Shown: positions 32,901 through 42,582, counted from the first letter of the stretch. The stretch: DNA of 64,000 nucleotides from Astropecten irregularis (GCA_963971285.1 OZ020250.1:18690783-18754782); one strand, 5' to 3'. Made by a program: numbers and translations. Notes: generated by a model from the letters alone, not told the origin.

Positions 32901-35900
32901 TCTCCCCGTTGAACGCGTTCGGTTGAGCTGTGTCAAAACAAACATCGGAAATACTAATGAATGATGACTTTAAGTGTGATGTTTAGGATACTTCTGTCAA
33001 GTTTGTAAAGTTTGTCACGGTTCCGTAAATAGTTGAGTTTTAGGTTTATGCCCAAAGCACGTGGCCGCGTGTTATGTGCGGCTTAGCGCGAGTCTACTGG
33101 ACGTTACGAACCGGTGAACTTCAGGGGTCAGTTTCATTGAGCTGCTATAAGCACAAACATTTGCTTAGCACAGAAATGTCTTGCCCAATAAAACAAATCA
33201 CCGTTAGAAAATCCATTTGAGGTTCACGGTCAGTAAATAACAGCCAAAGAACAATCACAAGCGATACACAACACATGGACATTTGGTTGCTGTTTTTATG
33301 AAGAGAAGAGGGTCGTACGAGTACGAGTACTCAACACTGGTCTATGTATGGGCAAGAACGAGAAGAAGGCGAGCAGTGGTAGCTATAAACTTACGAGGAG
33401 CAGAAGTTGTGGTCATTTGTGTTGTCTGGATTGCTGCAGTTGTTGCTGCTGCTGTTGTTGCTGCTGCTGCAGTTGATGCTGCTGCTGTTGTTGCTTCATC
33501 CGGCTGGTTGGTGGGTTGTGTAGCAGCTGCAGTTGAAGCATCAGCAGCCGCCGTCGAGCCTGTATCAGCAGCCGCCGTCGAGCCCGCATCTGCAGCTGCT
33601 GTAGTTGCAGCACCGCCGGTTGCTGTAGTTGCTGTGCCGCCCTGAGTCGCTGGCTCCGCGGTTGACGCAGCGCCTCCGTCTGCATTTCCCTCCGTACCGG
33701 TCACCCCTGCAGTTGTACCTCCTGCAGCTGTTGTAACTTCTGCGGATGTTGTACCTTCGGCTGCTGAGGTACTATCCGCAGCGCCTGACGGGCCAGCCTC
33801 TGTGGTAGTACTGCCACCTGATGTGGTTGCCGCACCTGCTGTTGCAGCATCTGTAGCCGGATTTGCTGTTGTCATAGTGTCATCCGTTGTCGCTTGTGCC
33901 GTTGTGGCGTCGGCTTGGGTCGGTGTCGGCCCTCCAGTAGCTGTTTCCCCTGCTGCATTCGGTGGATGATAAAATGAAATTGAAATCATAGTTAAAAATT
34001 GATATTGTTGTAAATGTAATATTCGTTTGATTTAAGATTAAGACGCTTTAACAACGTTAATGGGACAGCACTGGTATAAAGACCCCTGACTGAGCTACCT
34101 CTGACAATCTCAAACCGTTGTACCATGACATATAGCGTTGTACGCATTCCTACGGAGTGGAAAATATGCGGATGCACCATGTAAAGTATGCTTATTCGGA
34201 GAGGTGTGTTGCTACGGAGCTCTAGAGGTGCCATCCGGCCTGTTGAGATCCTGAGATAAATTATCATGAGAAGACGACATTGCGGGCAGGAAGATATTAG
34301 CATCTTGATTTTAGGATGTCGTCATCCCGTGATAATGTCAATATCTCAGGATCGCGGTATTTTTGGATGGCACTTCTAGAGCTCCGTAGTCGTGGTTCTG
34401 AGAAGGACCAGTCATTAATAACTCTATGTAAAACTTCGCATCTTAACTTGAACACACAAATGCCTCGCAAAACAAAAACTGATTGACCACATTAAGATTG
34501 ATTTTTGCACCTGCAGCCGTTGTGCCGGGATCTACTGTGGTTGTCGCTGGTTCTGGTGTGGTCACAGTTGTCATACCTGCGGTGCTACCTGTATGTATGA
34601 ATAAATTAATCAATTAATAAATATGAAATTATAACTTTTTTCAAATCTGAACTTGCAAAATTATCATTTTATTTGTTAAGTTCACGGGAAAATGTAATGG
34701 TTATGTTTTCTGGCACAGCAATTGTTTCGTCTCCTTCTTCTTTGTTTTTTACATGAAATAGAGATGATAAATCCGTGGAAATTACTGTTGAGCAATTTTG
34801 CCGTAATGCTGAGTAAAGGCCTTTCACGACAAAATACAACTGCCTCTTTACAGATTGGAAAAAACCTGAGGCCAATTTCATAGAGTTGCTTAGCAGGAAA
34901 AATTAGCATGACATTTCTGCCTTTATAATAAAAACATGATTAACAACAAAATGTCAATGTGCTGTGTATCACTTGCAATTGTTCTTGGGCTTTTGTTCGC
35001 TGACCATGAATATCATATCGAATTTTCATTGGTGGTTTGTTTTATTGGGCAAGACAGTTTTGTGCTTAGCAATTTTTTTTGTGCTTAGCATCTCTATGAA
35101 ATTTCGCCCCTGTTTAACCACAGCAAGATTTGTACCTGCAGCCGCTGTGCTGGGATCTGCTGCGGTTGTCGGTGGTTCTGGCGTGGTTGCCATGGCTTCG
35201 GTACTGCCTGTATGAATAAGTATAATTAAACAAATATATACAATTATATAATTGTAACTAAACAATTTCTTTTTAACTTATCATTTTAGTTCACCGGGGG
35301 ATTTGTATTGATTATATAATTTTTTTCTGGCACTTCATTGCGGTCGATTCACAATAGTGCGCCTCCAAGAGTTTACAGAGCGTTGGCCAATCACAATGCA
35401 TGGAATAGTTCGACCTTTCAAGATGCTCAATGTGATTGGCCAACGCGTTGCAAACTCTTGGAGGCGCACTATTGTAACTCGCCTGTTTTGTTTGTACATG
35501 AAATAAGACTAAAACTGTGTCTTAAATCTCTGGCTGAGGCTGCAAATTACACAGGTCCCTATGGCAGCCACTAGTCAGTGGCTGCAGCCGTTTCCATAGA
35601 CTTATGTGTATAATTAATTTTGGTCGCAGCCAGATATTTGGGACACGGTACTTAGACTATAAGTATATACAACTATTGACTATAAATAGAAACTCTTATG
35701 TTCACGTAGAGATTCGCACCTTCGGCCGTTGTGCCGGGATCTGCTGTGGTTTCTGCTGTTGACATGGCTGCGGTACTGCCTGTATGTATGAATAAATAAT
35801 GAAAACAACTTAAACTTTAATGCAAAAAATCTGATCAGTAATTAAGTTCTCGGTTCATGGTTATATAATGTTTGCTTGCAATCGTCTTTAGAAAGAAGGA

Positions 35901-36490
35901 ATTTATTTCCTGTAATCAATATCTATTAGTTTACGTATTTATTCATTTGTATACAATTGCAGGATTGTTTTACGATTTGTGAAGAACAAGGGACAATGAA
36001 TTGTACAGTTAGCATATTTAATTCAAATTCAATTAATTGAAAGGTGAACCAAGAAAGATTGACTGGAGCGGGAATCGAACCAGCTACCTCCTGAATACCG
36101 TACCTTTGCTCTACCAACTGAGCTATCCAGCCCTATGTTGGTGGTGTCCCTAATAGTCAATTTTCCCTGTTCGTTTGTCAGTCAGAAGCCATGAAACCAC
36201 ACACATACCGCTATTTCCCAAGGATCATTCGATACTCGCAGCAATGCGAAAAACCTGAGAAACAGTACATGGGGATCACTCAAAGAGGATGCTCAAATTC
36301 GGGTTCAGTAGCTTCTTCACAATGGCCGTAAAGTATTTTATTAATTTTATTTTTTCGAAACAACAATTCCCTACATTTTTTAAAATTTCAGCAATGGTAT
36401 AATCGTCGGTATAATTATTTAAAAAAAATCCTATTTACCTGCAAGAAACGCCGTTATGACCAACAAATAAAGTGGCATGTTTGTTTCCAT
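29789..36490 (-). CDS. Gene C: SEA-domain transmembrane mucin, 9 coding exons, 462 aa
   Basis: Coding exons 36490-36439, 35779-35720, 35207-35136, 34588-34511, 33952-33395, 32927-32797, 31629-31422, 30785-30744, 29976-29789 (1389 nt, 463 codons with stop). All GT-AG; all phase 1 except phase 0 inside SEA, as in A and B. Signal peptide METNMPLYLLVITAFLA. Three similar mini-exons (residues 18-88) and an Ala/Thr-rich stalk (88-274) follow. SEA is about 279-385, with FKSGSII giving predicted cleavage G341/S342, paired cysteines C315 and C333, and sequons N-S-S and N-S-T. A 14-residue linker exon, helix about 415-440 (GAIAGIAIGAV, Gly-spaced) and a 22-residue tail complete it. The tail differs from A and B. 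Inferred cell-surface mucin, first gene of the array in transcription order. The ATG context is strong (CACCATGG). Confidence 0.86.
30744..30785 (-). CDS. Gene C exon 8: 42-nt linker exon
   Basis: Acceptor TTTTATCCTCAG, donor GTAAGT after ACT G, phases 1-1. Encodes PDSGQTTSASQTT. Absent from A and B. Both splice sites are good and the frame needs no repair with or without it, so it could be skipped. Confidence 0.72.
31422..31629 (-). CDS. Gene C exon 7: C-terminal half of SEA domain
   Basis: Acceptor CTCTTTGACAG, donor GTATGT after ACC G. Encodes LILASNESLGGGLQGCQVTE, the FKSGSIIAVF cleavage motif, then helix and last strand ending SSITVT. Confidence 0.85.
31699..32040. mobile_element. TA-family MITE in the SEA intron of gene C
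   Basis: TA-bordered TIRs aaggtagtatcatactttgg and ccaaagtgtatgatattacc then tt. 342 bp; starts 70 bp upstream of the exon 7 acceptor. Confidence 0.8.
32588..32770. repeat. GAGTAC/GAGTCC-rich segment next to gene C exon 6
   Basis: Begins cagtgttggggtcgagtcc and repeats gagtac, gagtcc and gagta many times. A matching end (cgagtacgagtactcaacactg) lies inverted at 33309-33334, on the other side of exon 6. Confidence 0.55.
32797..32927 (-). CDS. Gene C exon 6: N-terminal half of SEA domain
   Basis: Acceptor TTTTGACACAG, donor GTAAGT after GAT GCG (phase 0). Encodes QPNAFNGEMRITAVGGEDAV through QLSEKVCDA, aligned with exon 3 of A and B. Confidence 0.85.
33124..33290. mobile_element. GGGGCCAATTTCA-family MITE, truncated
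   Basis: Left end ggggtcagtttcattgagct and interior aacagccaaagaacaatcac present; right end missing. Lies in gene C intron 5. Confidence 0.65.
33395..33952 (-). CDS. Gene C exon 5: Ala/Thr-rich stalk
   Basis: Acceptor CGAATGCAG, donor GTAAGT after CCT C. There are 185 whole codons, phases 1-1. The 3' third is built from GCA/ACA-type triplets (TTAAASTAAAATTAAATTAA) and a 10-aa DAGSTAAADT repeat. GC-richer than its surroundings. Confidence 0.86.
34212..34389. mobile_element. CTACGGAGCTCTAGA TIR element, 178 bp
   Basis: Both ends carry ctacggagctctagaRgtgc in inverted orientation, followed by a gatcctgagata inverted pair and paired gacgac / gtcgtc motifs. Lies in the intron between gene C exons 4 and 5. 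Confidence 0.75.
34511..34588 (-). CDS. Gene C exon 4: Thr-rich mini-exon 3 (78 nt)
   Basis: Acceptor CATACATACAG, donor GTGCAA, phases 1-1. Encodes STAGMTTVTTPEPATTTVDP then GTTAA. Confidence 0.78.
34869..35110. mobile_element. GGGGCCAATTTCA-family MITE in gene C intron 3
   Basis: Ends gaggccaatttcatagagtt and gcatctctatgaaatttcgc then ccc. Lies 26 bp from exon 3. Core tgttcgctgaccatgaatat present. Confidence 0.75.
35136..35207 (-). CDS. Gene C exon 3: Thr-rich mini-exon 2 (72 nt)
   Basis: Acceptor TTCATACAG, donor GTACAA, phases 1-1. Encodes STEAMATTPEPPTTAADPST then AAA. Confidence 0.78.
35341..35484. mobile_element. TIR element (GTGCGCCTCCAAGAG) in gene C intron 2, 144 bp
   Basis: Arms gtgcgcctccaagagttt...ttggccaatcacaatgca with a perfect-looking inverse to 35478. 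A shortened relative of 14831-15134. Confidence 0.76.
35512..35652. mobile_element. GCTGCGGCTGCAAAT hairpin element, copy 3
   Basis: gtgtcttaaatctctggctg on the left, gccagatatttgggacacgg on the right. Lies in gene C intron 2. Confidence 0.72.
35720..35779 (-). CDS. Gene C exon 2: Thr-rich mini-exon 1 (60 nt)
   Basis: Acceptor CATACATACAG, donor GTGCGA, phases 1-1. Encodes STAAMSTAETTADPGTTAE. Similar to exons 3 and 4 in sequence, acceptor and donor surroundings. Confidence 0.78.
36040..36290 (-). mobile_element. tRNA-related dispersed repeat, copy 3 (best preserved)
   Basis: On the minus strand a module at 36134-36061 reads GGCTGGATAGCTCAGTTGGT ... GGTTCGATTCCCGC ... TCCAGTC. The 7-bp acceptor stem (one G-U) and D-arm pair, but no good anticodon stem forms and the T-stem has a mismatch. 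It is preceded by the same 150-bp block as copy 1. A tRNA-derived repeat, not a tRNA gene. Confidence 0.66.
36439..36490 (-). CDS. Gene C exon 1: signal peptide
   Basis: METNMPLYLLVITAFLA, donor GTAAAT after GCA G (phase 1). METN matches gene B. Confidence 0.82.
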
Positions 36491-36531
36491 GGTGACTGAT
36501 TGATGTCCAATCAAGATGCTCTAATTTCTGC
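36491..36531 (-). other. Gene C: candidate 5' UTR start at a splice acceptor
   Basis: Minus strand CCCTCTTTTTTTTTCCAG is an excellent polypyrimidine-acceptor 41 nt upstream of the ATG. The strongest of the three cases; predicts a non-coding exon somewhere in 36.6-64 kb or beyond. Confidence 0.5.
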
Positions 36532-37831
36532 CTGGAAAAAAAAAGAGGGAAAATGAAACATAATCATTTTATCTAGCTGTTTCATAATCATGGCTTTTGA
36601 CCACGCCTGTCAATTATCAATCTCAATCAATTAATTACGAAAGCCCCGTAGAGCCATCAAGTATATATTTTGAAGAAAAAAAAGTATATTTTGAGAAAAC
36701 TTGGTGAAATATATCTCGAACAAACAAATCTTGAAAAAATATTTCGAAAAAAGACACATTTTGAAAATATATCTCGAAAAAGCAAATCTGGAAAAATACT
36801 TCACTTTTTCAAAAATATATACTTGATGCCATACAGGGCTTCCGTACTAAATCATTTTGACGCATTTTCTCCCGAAACGGATTTCTGTGAATTAAAAAAA
36901 AACAAGTCTTCATGTGATTCTCCCAATCTTAAGAAAACAAAAAACACAATGGAAAAAGGGATAACGGTTGATATATAATGCCCAACTTGCCTCATTATTG
37001 AGAGTGTAAGGCATGTTTACACGCATCCGTTCGGCCATTAGGGGTCTGTCAATTATAAAGTGATAGACCTAATTATAAGGCATCGTCCGTTGTCCTGGGA
37101 TAGACATGTCCAGATTCTCCATTATCTTTGACTTTATAGTCGCAGCCATTTAGGGGATGGCAGTTGTTTTCGTATCATCTTCTTTTTTTTTGACAGAGAA
37201 AGAAATTGTGACGAGAGTGCATGAACTAGAACTGTCAATGTTGGAAAGCCTTGTAAACACAACGGCACTGACAATTTCAATGTGCAGGGTGAATTATAAT
37301 ACATTATTACTTCGCTACCAAATTGGTGAGCGGTGAGTTTGACTGACATTTTGCAAAATACAATAATTATACGAAGCTAGCGTGGATTGACGTCTTGATA
37401 TACACTTGGCAGTGTGCCAGGGCTGTCAAACTCTTAATGAATTTTCACATAAAAACCCTTTTTTGATGGATATAAACCGTTTCAAGAAATTGCTATCAAG
37501 TCTTTGTTTCCCGCCAATTTTCTAAATTCATTGACTCATTTGGAAAAATCACACCATTTTGAATGTTAGCGAATTGAAAATGAAACATTGTAATATCAAG
37601 TTTGTCACCCTTGCAAAGTATTTTGTTTAGCGAATTCGCATTTGGTTCTTGGGTAAACCACTTCATATTTGTGGCTCGTAAAAACCTGCTTCAATTTCAA
37701 AACTTCTTGCCAAGCAGGACCCGTCTTAAAAGCTTTAAAATTCCGCATACATGCCAGGGACATGATGGCAGTGCAGTCAGTCTGTAGGTGCAAGACTGCG
37801 ATGCGTGACGTGACGTGACGTGGTGTTGTGT

Positions 37832-38072
37832 GGGGCCAATTTCACTTCGCTGCTTAGCACAAAAATTTGCTAAGCATGAAATTCCTGTCTTATTAAAAGC
37901 AGGATTAACAACCAAATTTCCAAGTCTTGTGTATCACTTCCAATTGTTCTTTGGCTGTTGTTCGCTGACCATGAATATCAAATGGAATTTTCAATGGTGG
38001 CTTGTTTTATTGGGCAAGCTATTTTTGTGCTAAGTAATTTCTTGTGGTAAGCAGCTCTATGAAATTGGCCCC
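37832..38072. mobile_element. GGGGCCAATTTCA-family MITE in a GTGAC-rich tract
   Basis: Ends ggggccaatttcacttcgct and gcagctctatgaaattggcc then cc. Flanked by gtgacgtgacgtgacgtgg on the left and ggacgtgacg on the right. Confidence 0.77.
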
Positions 38073-38073
38073 T

Positions 38074-38103
38074 GGACGTGACGTACTATAGTACGTCACG
38101 TCC
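38074..38103. repeat. 30-bp perfect palindrome
   Basis: Self-complementary over all 30 bases, centre actatagt, arms ggacgtgacgt. Contains two TGACGT-type CRE half-sites on each strand. It sits directly after the MITE. Confidence 0.85.
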
Positions 38104-38149
38104 TGAGTACAATGATGTTATCCCGATTGGTATTTGATGGAGGGCACCA

Positions 38150-38299
38150 AACTCGCTTATTTGTGATTGTTCTTTGGCTGTCGTTCACTGACCACCATGA
38201 ATATCAAATGGAATGTTTAATGATGGTTTGTTTTATTGGGCAAGACATTTTTTGTGCTAAGCAAGTTTTCGTGCTTAGCAGCTCCATGAAATTGGCCCC
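38150..38299. mobile_element. GGGGCCAATTTCA-family MITE, left-truncated
   Basis: Interior tgttctttggctgtcgttcac and right end cagctccatgaaattggccc are present, left end absent. Followed by a (tggcg)-like tract to 38358. Confidence 0.65.
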
Positions 38300-39086
38300 T
38301 GGCGCTGCGTGGCGTGGCATTGGCGTTGCGTTGCGTGGCCTGACGCGGCCTGGCGTGGTCAAAACATAACTCACTTCCCGGGCGTTTTAATTAAATAATC
38401 CGCAGTTACATTGAATCAATGATTTTCTTGCCACCAGCACCTGCTCAGCCGGCGCATCTTGTTACCAAGGTGATGGTTCTGCTGGTCCACACATCGGTTA
38501 TCACAAATAATAATTATTGACGCGGCCTTGCCTATGGCTCCAGCATAATAATGACCATATGCTACAAGACTAGCCCAATCATTGAAACAATAGGACAGTT
38601 GTGTCGAATGCATGTGACGTCACAAAACAACAAGACAAAGAACCTTCTGTTTTTCCTTTATCTATTATTTCCTTTTGTTATCACATTTTGATTGAACAAT
38701 CGACATTACTTCTTTTGTGTCATTGTTGCGACAGCTAATGGTTAAGACAGAAATGGCCTGTGACGAAACGTCTTTACATTGTTTGATCTCTAATTATTAT
38801 TCGTTAAGTAAATAAAATTGATTCAAACAAATGGTATGATTTCGTCATTTGGTGACGTCAAGTGCTTATGTAACTGGTGTGGTAACAGGTGGGGTTCGAA
38901 TAATAAGAGATAAACCGCATGCACACCACTGGATTATGGAAGTACTTTTTATACAAGAAATCTGAATAATTTGCAGGCGAGGATATAAGGAGTTTGAAAG
39001 TGTTTTTTTTTGTGATGGCCAAAATTTCTCAGAGTGGTTTAAGAGAATAGGCGTTAGATTAGTATTATCATTATACACTAGCCTGT

Positions 39087-39329
39087 GGCTAATTTCATAG
39101 AGCTGCTTAAGAACCAAAGTTTGCTCAAGCACCAAAAACCTTGATAAATAAAATCAGTATGCCGCCCAAAACTCCTTGTGAATGTTATGCGCAGCAAACA
39201 ATGGCCGAACACAAGTCAAAAGCAGTAAATGTCTCGTGAAATTTGGGTTGCCAATCCTGTTTGCTCATAAAGAAGACTATTCATGCTTAAGCAAATTTTG
39301 TGCCTAAGCAGCTGTATGAAATTGGCCCA
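39087..39329. mobile_element. GGGGCCAATTTCA-family MITE (aactccttgtgaa sub-family)
   Basis: Ends ggctaatttcatagagctgc and gcagctgtatgaaattggcc; interior ccaaaactccttgtgaatgt as in 6722-6948 and the outer element at 50213. Confidence 0.74.
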
Positions 39330-39350
39330 TTGGACACTTTTCACAGGTAT

Positions 39351-39522
39351 CCGGTGTAAAGGTTAAATCTGTCGCCCCTCTAAACATGTCTGCCCGGACA
39401 CATTTAAACGGTTTTGGCCATTGATACAGTTGCCCGGGAACACATTTACACGGTTGTGTACTTTGGTAATTCTGTGTCCCCGGACACATTTAGAGGGAGG
39501 ACATATTTAACTTTTGCACCGG
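39351..39522. mobile_element. CCGGTG TIR element, 172 bp
   Basis: Left ccggtgtaaaggttaaatct, right inverse atttaacttttgcaccgg; inner cctctaaa / tttagagg and ccggacacattta direct copies. The Cys-rich frame across it is chance. Confidence 0.62.
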
Positions 39523-40147
39523 CCTATGGGATTTTGTGTGTCAACATTTTGTATAGAGCGGACCGTCCCACAATGCGTCTCTCCTACATCTCCACTGCAT
39601 GTACTTCCGGTCTATCCGAATCTATTGCCCATTATGCTGTAACCATAGCGAAAAACAAACTGTCCATACTTATCACTAAGGACGTTTTTGCTAGTTGATG
39701 ATTGATGATGCACTGTTCAAGTTCAGATCTTTGTTAGTTATCTTCCTGTTATTCATTTGCTTTAATCTATTTACCATTATCCATTTTCCCTTTTGTTCAT
39801 TTGTCAGTATTCACCAGCTGCCCCCTCATTTATTATATCATAAGAAAAATTGAGTTGTGTTTTCGCTATTTTCTGGTGACTCAGATGTCCGATTGAGCTC
39901 AAATGTTCACAGGTGACATTTACCAATCAAGAATTCACTTCGTGGTTGACAACTTGACATAATTGCCGTCTGTAGGGGAGATGCTTGGTTTTCTTGTTAT
40001 AGGAAAGAGTTTGGGGCGTATATTTCGAGTCGAGTGTAATACTAAATTTCAAGTGAAAGAAGTGTTCGTCTTTCAAAGTATGAATTTTATTCCATTGATA
40101 TATGTTTTATGGTGGTTTTACCATGAAAGTGTGTGGGTTTGACCTTA

Positions 40148-40504
40148 AAGGTAGTATCATACTTTGGTAAGAAACCAAAACAGAAATTTTCACAGATTTA
40201 CGTATAACTTTCAGGGTATGAAGATGGTGTTGGTAGAAACATACCGTTAAAATATTTCCGCCTGAAATGATGTATTTATCCAGAAATTAGTAAAACAACG
40301 ACCGAAAATCTTTTTGATCTTTTAAAAGATCAAAAATAAAAGAGAAAAGACTTAAGAAATACTGTGGCCGTTTTTCACGATTTTCTCAAAAAGTGGGCAC
40401 CGTATGGGACTGAAATTTTCACAGCTGACTGTGATTGTATCCTCCTTGATATTTTTGACCATGAATCTGTACTTCTTTTACAAAAACCTGTCTGATACTA
40501 CCTT
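40148..40504. mobile_element. TA-family MITE, 357 bp
   Basis: TA-bordered; left aaggtagtatcatactttgg intact, right aaaacctgtctgatactacc then tt, damaged. Internal cttttaaaagatc palindrome. Confidence 0.8.
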
Positions 40505-41023
40505 TAAAAAGTGCGGTTGTGATATATTTTGATCGAAGGTACAGTTTTGTTGTTTGTGGTGTGAAATACAGAACGACATAATATTTTCAGGGGTGTGAGA
40601 CTTCAGATTTTAATCAGAATTCCGATTTTTATTTGTGGGACCTTTTGAATTCCAGCTTTTTCCTTGGTATTTTCAGAGCTATTTTGTGTGACCACTCACA
40701 TCCCTGTATTGTAATGTACAGTAGTAACTCGTACCTCTTAGTCCAAATAGCAACTCAAACGGTTCAACATAATATGTTGTCATCGATGACAGTAACTAGG
40801 TGTTGCCGTCCATCCATGTTTTCAACCCACACTATTAGCTGAATCAACACATCTTGACCTTATTACAATATTCACACAATGATCCACACTCGAGACTCCG
40901 TGACTATAGGCCATGAGTAAGATTACACATCAAAATTCAGGTTATCGCGTGGAATGGATCGCAATGAAATCCATGATAACTTCCTGCAAAATAGCTGTGC
41001 GAAATTGCCGACATTGGCTTATA

Positions 41024-41156
41024 TGCCGTGTCCCAAATTTTTAGCTGCGGCCGTATTCATTACACACGCACTGGCAGCCACTAGCCAGTGACTGCAGCCG
41101 TTTATATAGACTTATTTGCAATTTGCAGCCGCAGCCATTTAATTTGGGACACGGCC
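41024..41156. mobile_element. GCTGCGGCTGCAAAT hairpin element, copy 4
   Basis: gccgtgtcccaaat and atttgggacacggc are perfect ends; arms carry gctgcgg / ccgcagc. About 60 bp from the hAT-like element. Confidence 0.74.
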
Positions 41157-41220
41157 TAAGCCTATGGTACTTCACAACTATAGTTGTATAAACCCTTCGG
41201 CGGATAGCCGACCTATAGGC

Positions 41221-41547
41221 CAGGCGCGGTTCTACGGGGGGGCTAGGGGGGGGGGGGGGGGGCTGTAGTCCCCCAAAAATTTTGTCTAGCCCCCCCCCCC
41301 CCCCCCCCAAAAAAAATGCAAGTGAAAAAAAAATTTCTTTAAAATATTGGATTTTTTCCAGTTATTACGCGCCAATTACATAAAACCCGTTGTTTGGGCT
41401 ATAATGCGCATGTTTTTCGACCCCTTATAAGACAAAGCAGAAGTGAGTGTTAGAAGAACCCAAAATATTGGGTCTTCTAGCCCCCCCCCAAAAAAAAATA
41501 ATGGCTCTTTTAGCCCCCCCAAAATGTTGGCTCTAGAACCGCGCCTG
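41221..41547. mobile_element. hAT-like MITE, 327 bp, perfect 8-bp TSD, copy 1
   Basis: TIRs caggcgcggttcta and tagaaccgcgcctg. ctataggc flanks both sides (41213-41220 and 41548-41555). C/G tracts (gggggggctaggggg, tagcccccccc) and the frame aagcgag/agaagaacccaaaatattgg are shared with 53472-53778. Eight-base duplications and a CAGG start are the hAT pattern; no transposase. Confidence 0.86.
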
Positions 41548-42582
41548 CTATAGGCCTCCTGATCGTACGGGGTTTTTATATGCTCAAACTTTAAACGCAA
41601 ACTGTCCCATGATACATTTCTCGTAAACCTTTACTGCACAATTCCAGCCCATCCTTGAAAGGGTGGGACTAAGGGGGACTATGGTGCGGGGGTTGGGGGT
41701 GTAGCCCCTTCCTAAAAAGAATCCTTATAAAAAGAAAGAAAGAAAGAAAAAAAAGGGGACAGAAGAGGAGTAAGGGGCTAGGCTTGCAATTGTGTTCTTC
41801 CATGTAATTACGCAGCGGTTTCCGTTATGTTAGCACTGTCATCAGACGTTCTTAACAGTTACCACGCGAAGCAAATATTGATATCAGTATTTTGTGAAGT
41901 ATTATGGCAAACACAAATGAACAAATATTTAGGCTTTGTCTGGGTTATGTCCTATCGTAAGATTTGTCCTATTATTTCCAGCATTGACGCCTCTTTTAAG
42001 TAGCACGTGCAGGAGAAAAGATAGAGGAAGAACCGTTCTCGATCGAAAGATTTTAGCAAGGTTATAGAGCAAAACTATGTTCATTCTGTTTGACTAAAAA
42101 TTACTGTTTTGGGGGCATATCTTTTGGATAAACATGTCTATTCTTCGTGCCTTGTAAATAATTACGCAGTTTAAAATGTTTTTTTGTGTGTAAGTATTGA
42201 GTTCTTCGTTTTTAATTATCAGGCCGGTAAAATAAAATGCGTCCATAATTTGTTTATTGTGCAATGCTCAACTGCATATGCATAATTATTGTGAAATCAG
42301 TTCTTACGTGATTACGTACAATGAAAACAGTGCACATGTGCTGTATGTAATGCCCTAGGCATGCGAAGGAAGGTGTAACAAAAAGAAAAATCAGATGTAG
42401 ATCAAGTAGAATCGTGGGGCTGATCGTGTGCAAACAGAGTAAATTCAATAAACCACGATTTCTATGCCCTCTGCTCTCGCTAATAGTAATAATTGGCAAG
42501 GTTTCGTCCCGTGCAATGCTTAATGCTGCAGCATAATAATGCGTGCATCCCTTGACTGCATGCCGTATTTATCTTCGTGTTA

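Noticed and set aside
36061-36134. Functional tRNA gene
   Set aside because: Acceptor and D arms pair, but no acceptable anticodon stem forms and the T-stem has a mismatch; two more degraded copies show it is a dispersed repeat.
39304-39489. Small Cys-rich secreted peptide
   Set aside because: Frame lies across a TIR element with repeated ccggacacattta; no signal peptide, and the cysteines come from the repeat.
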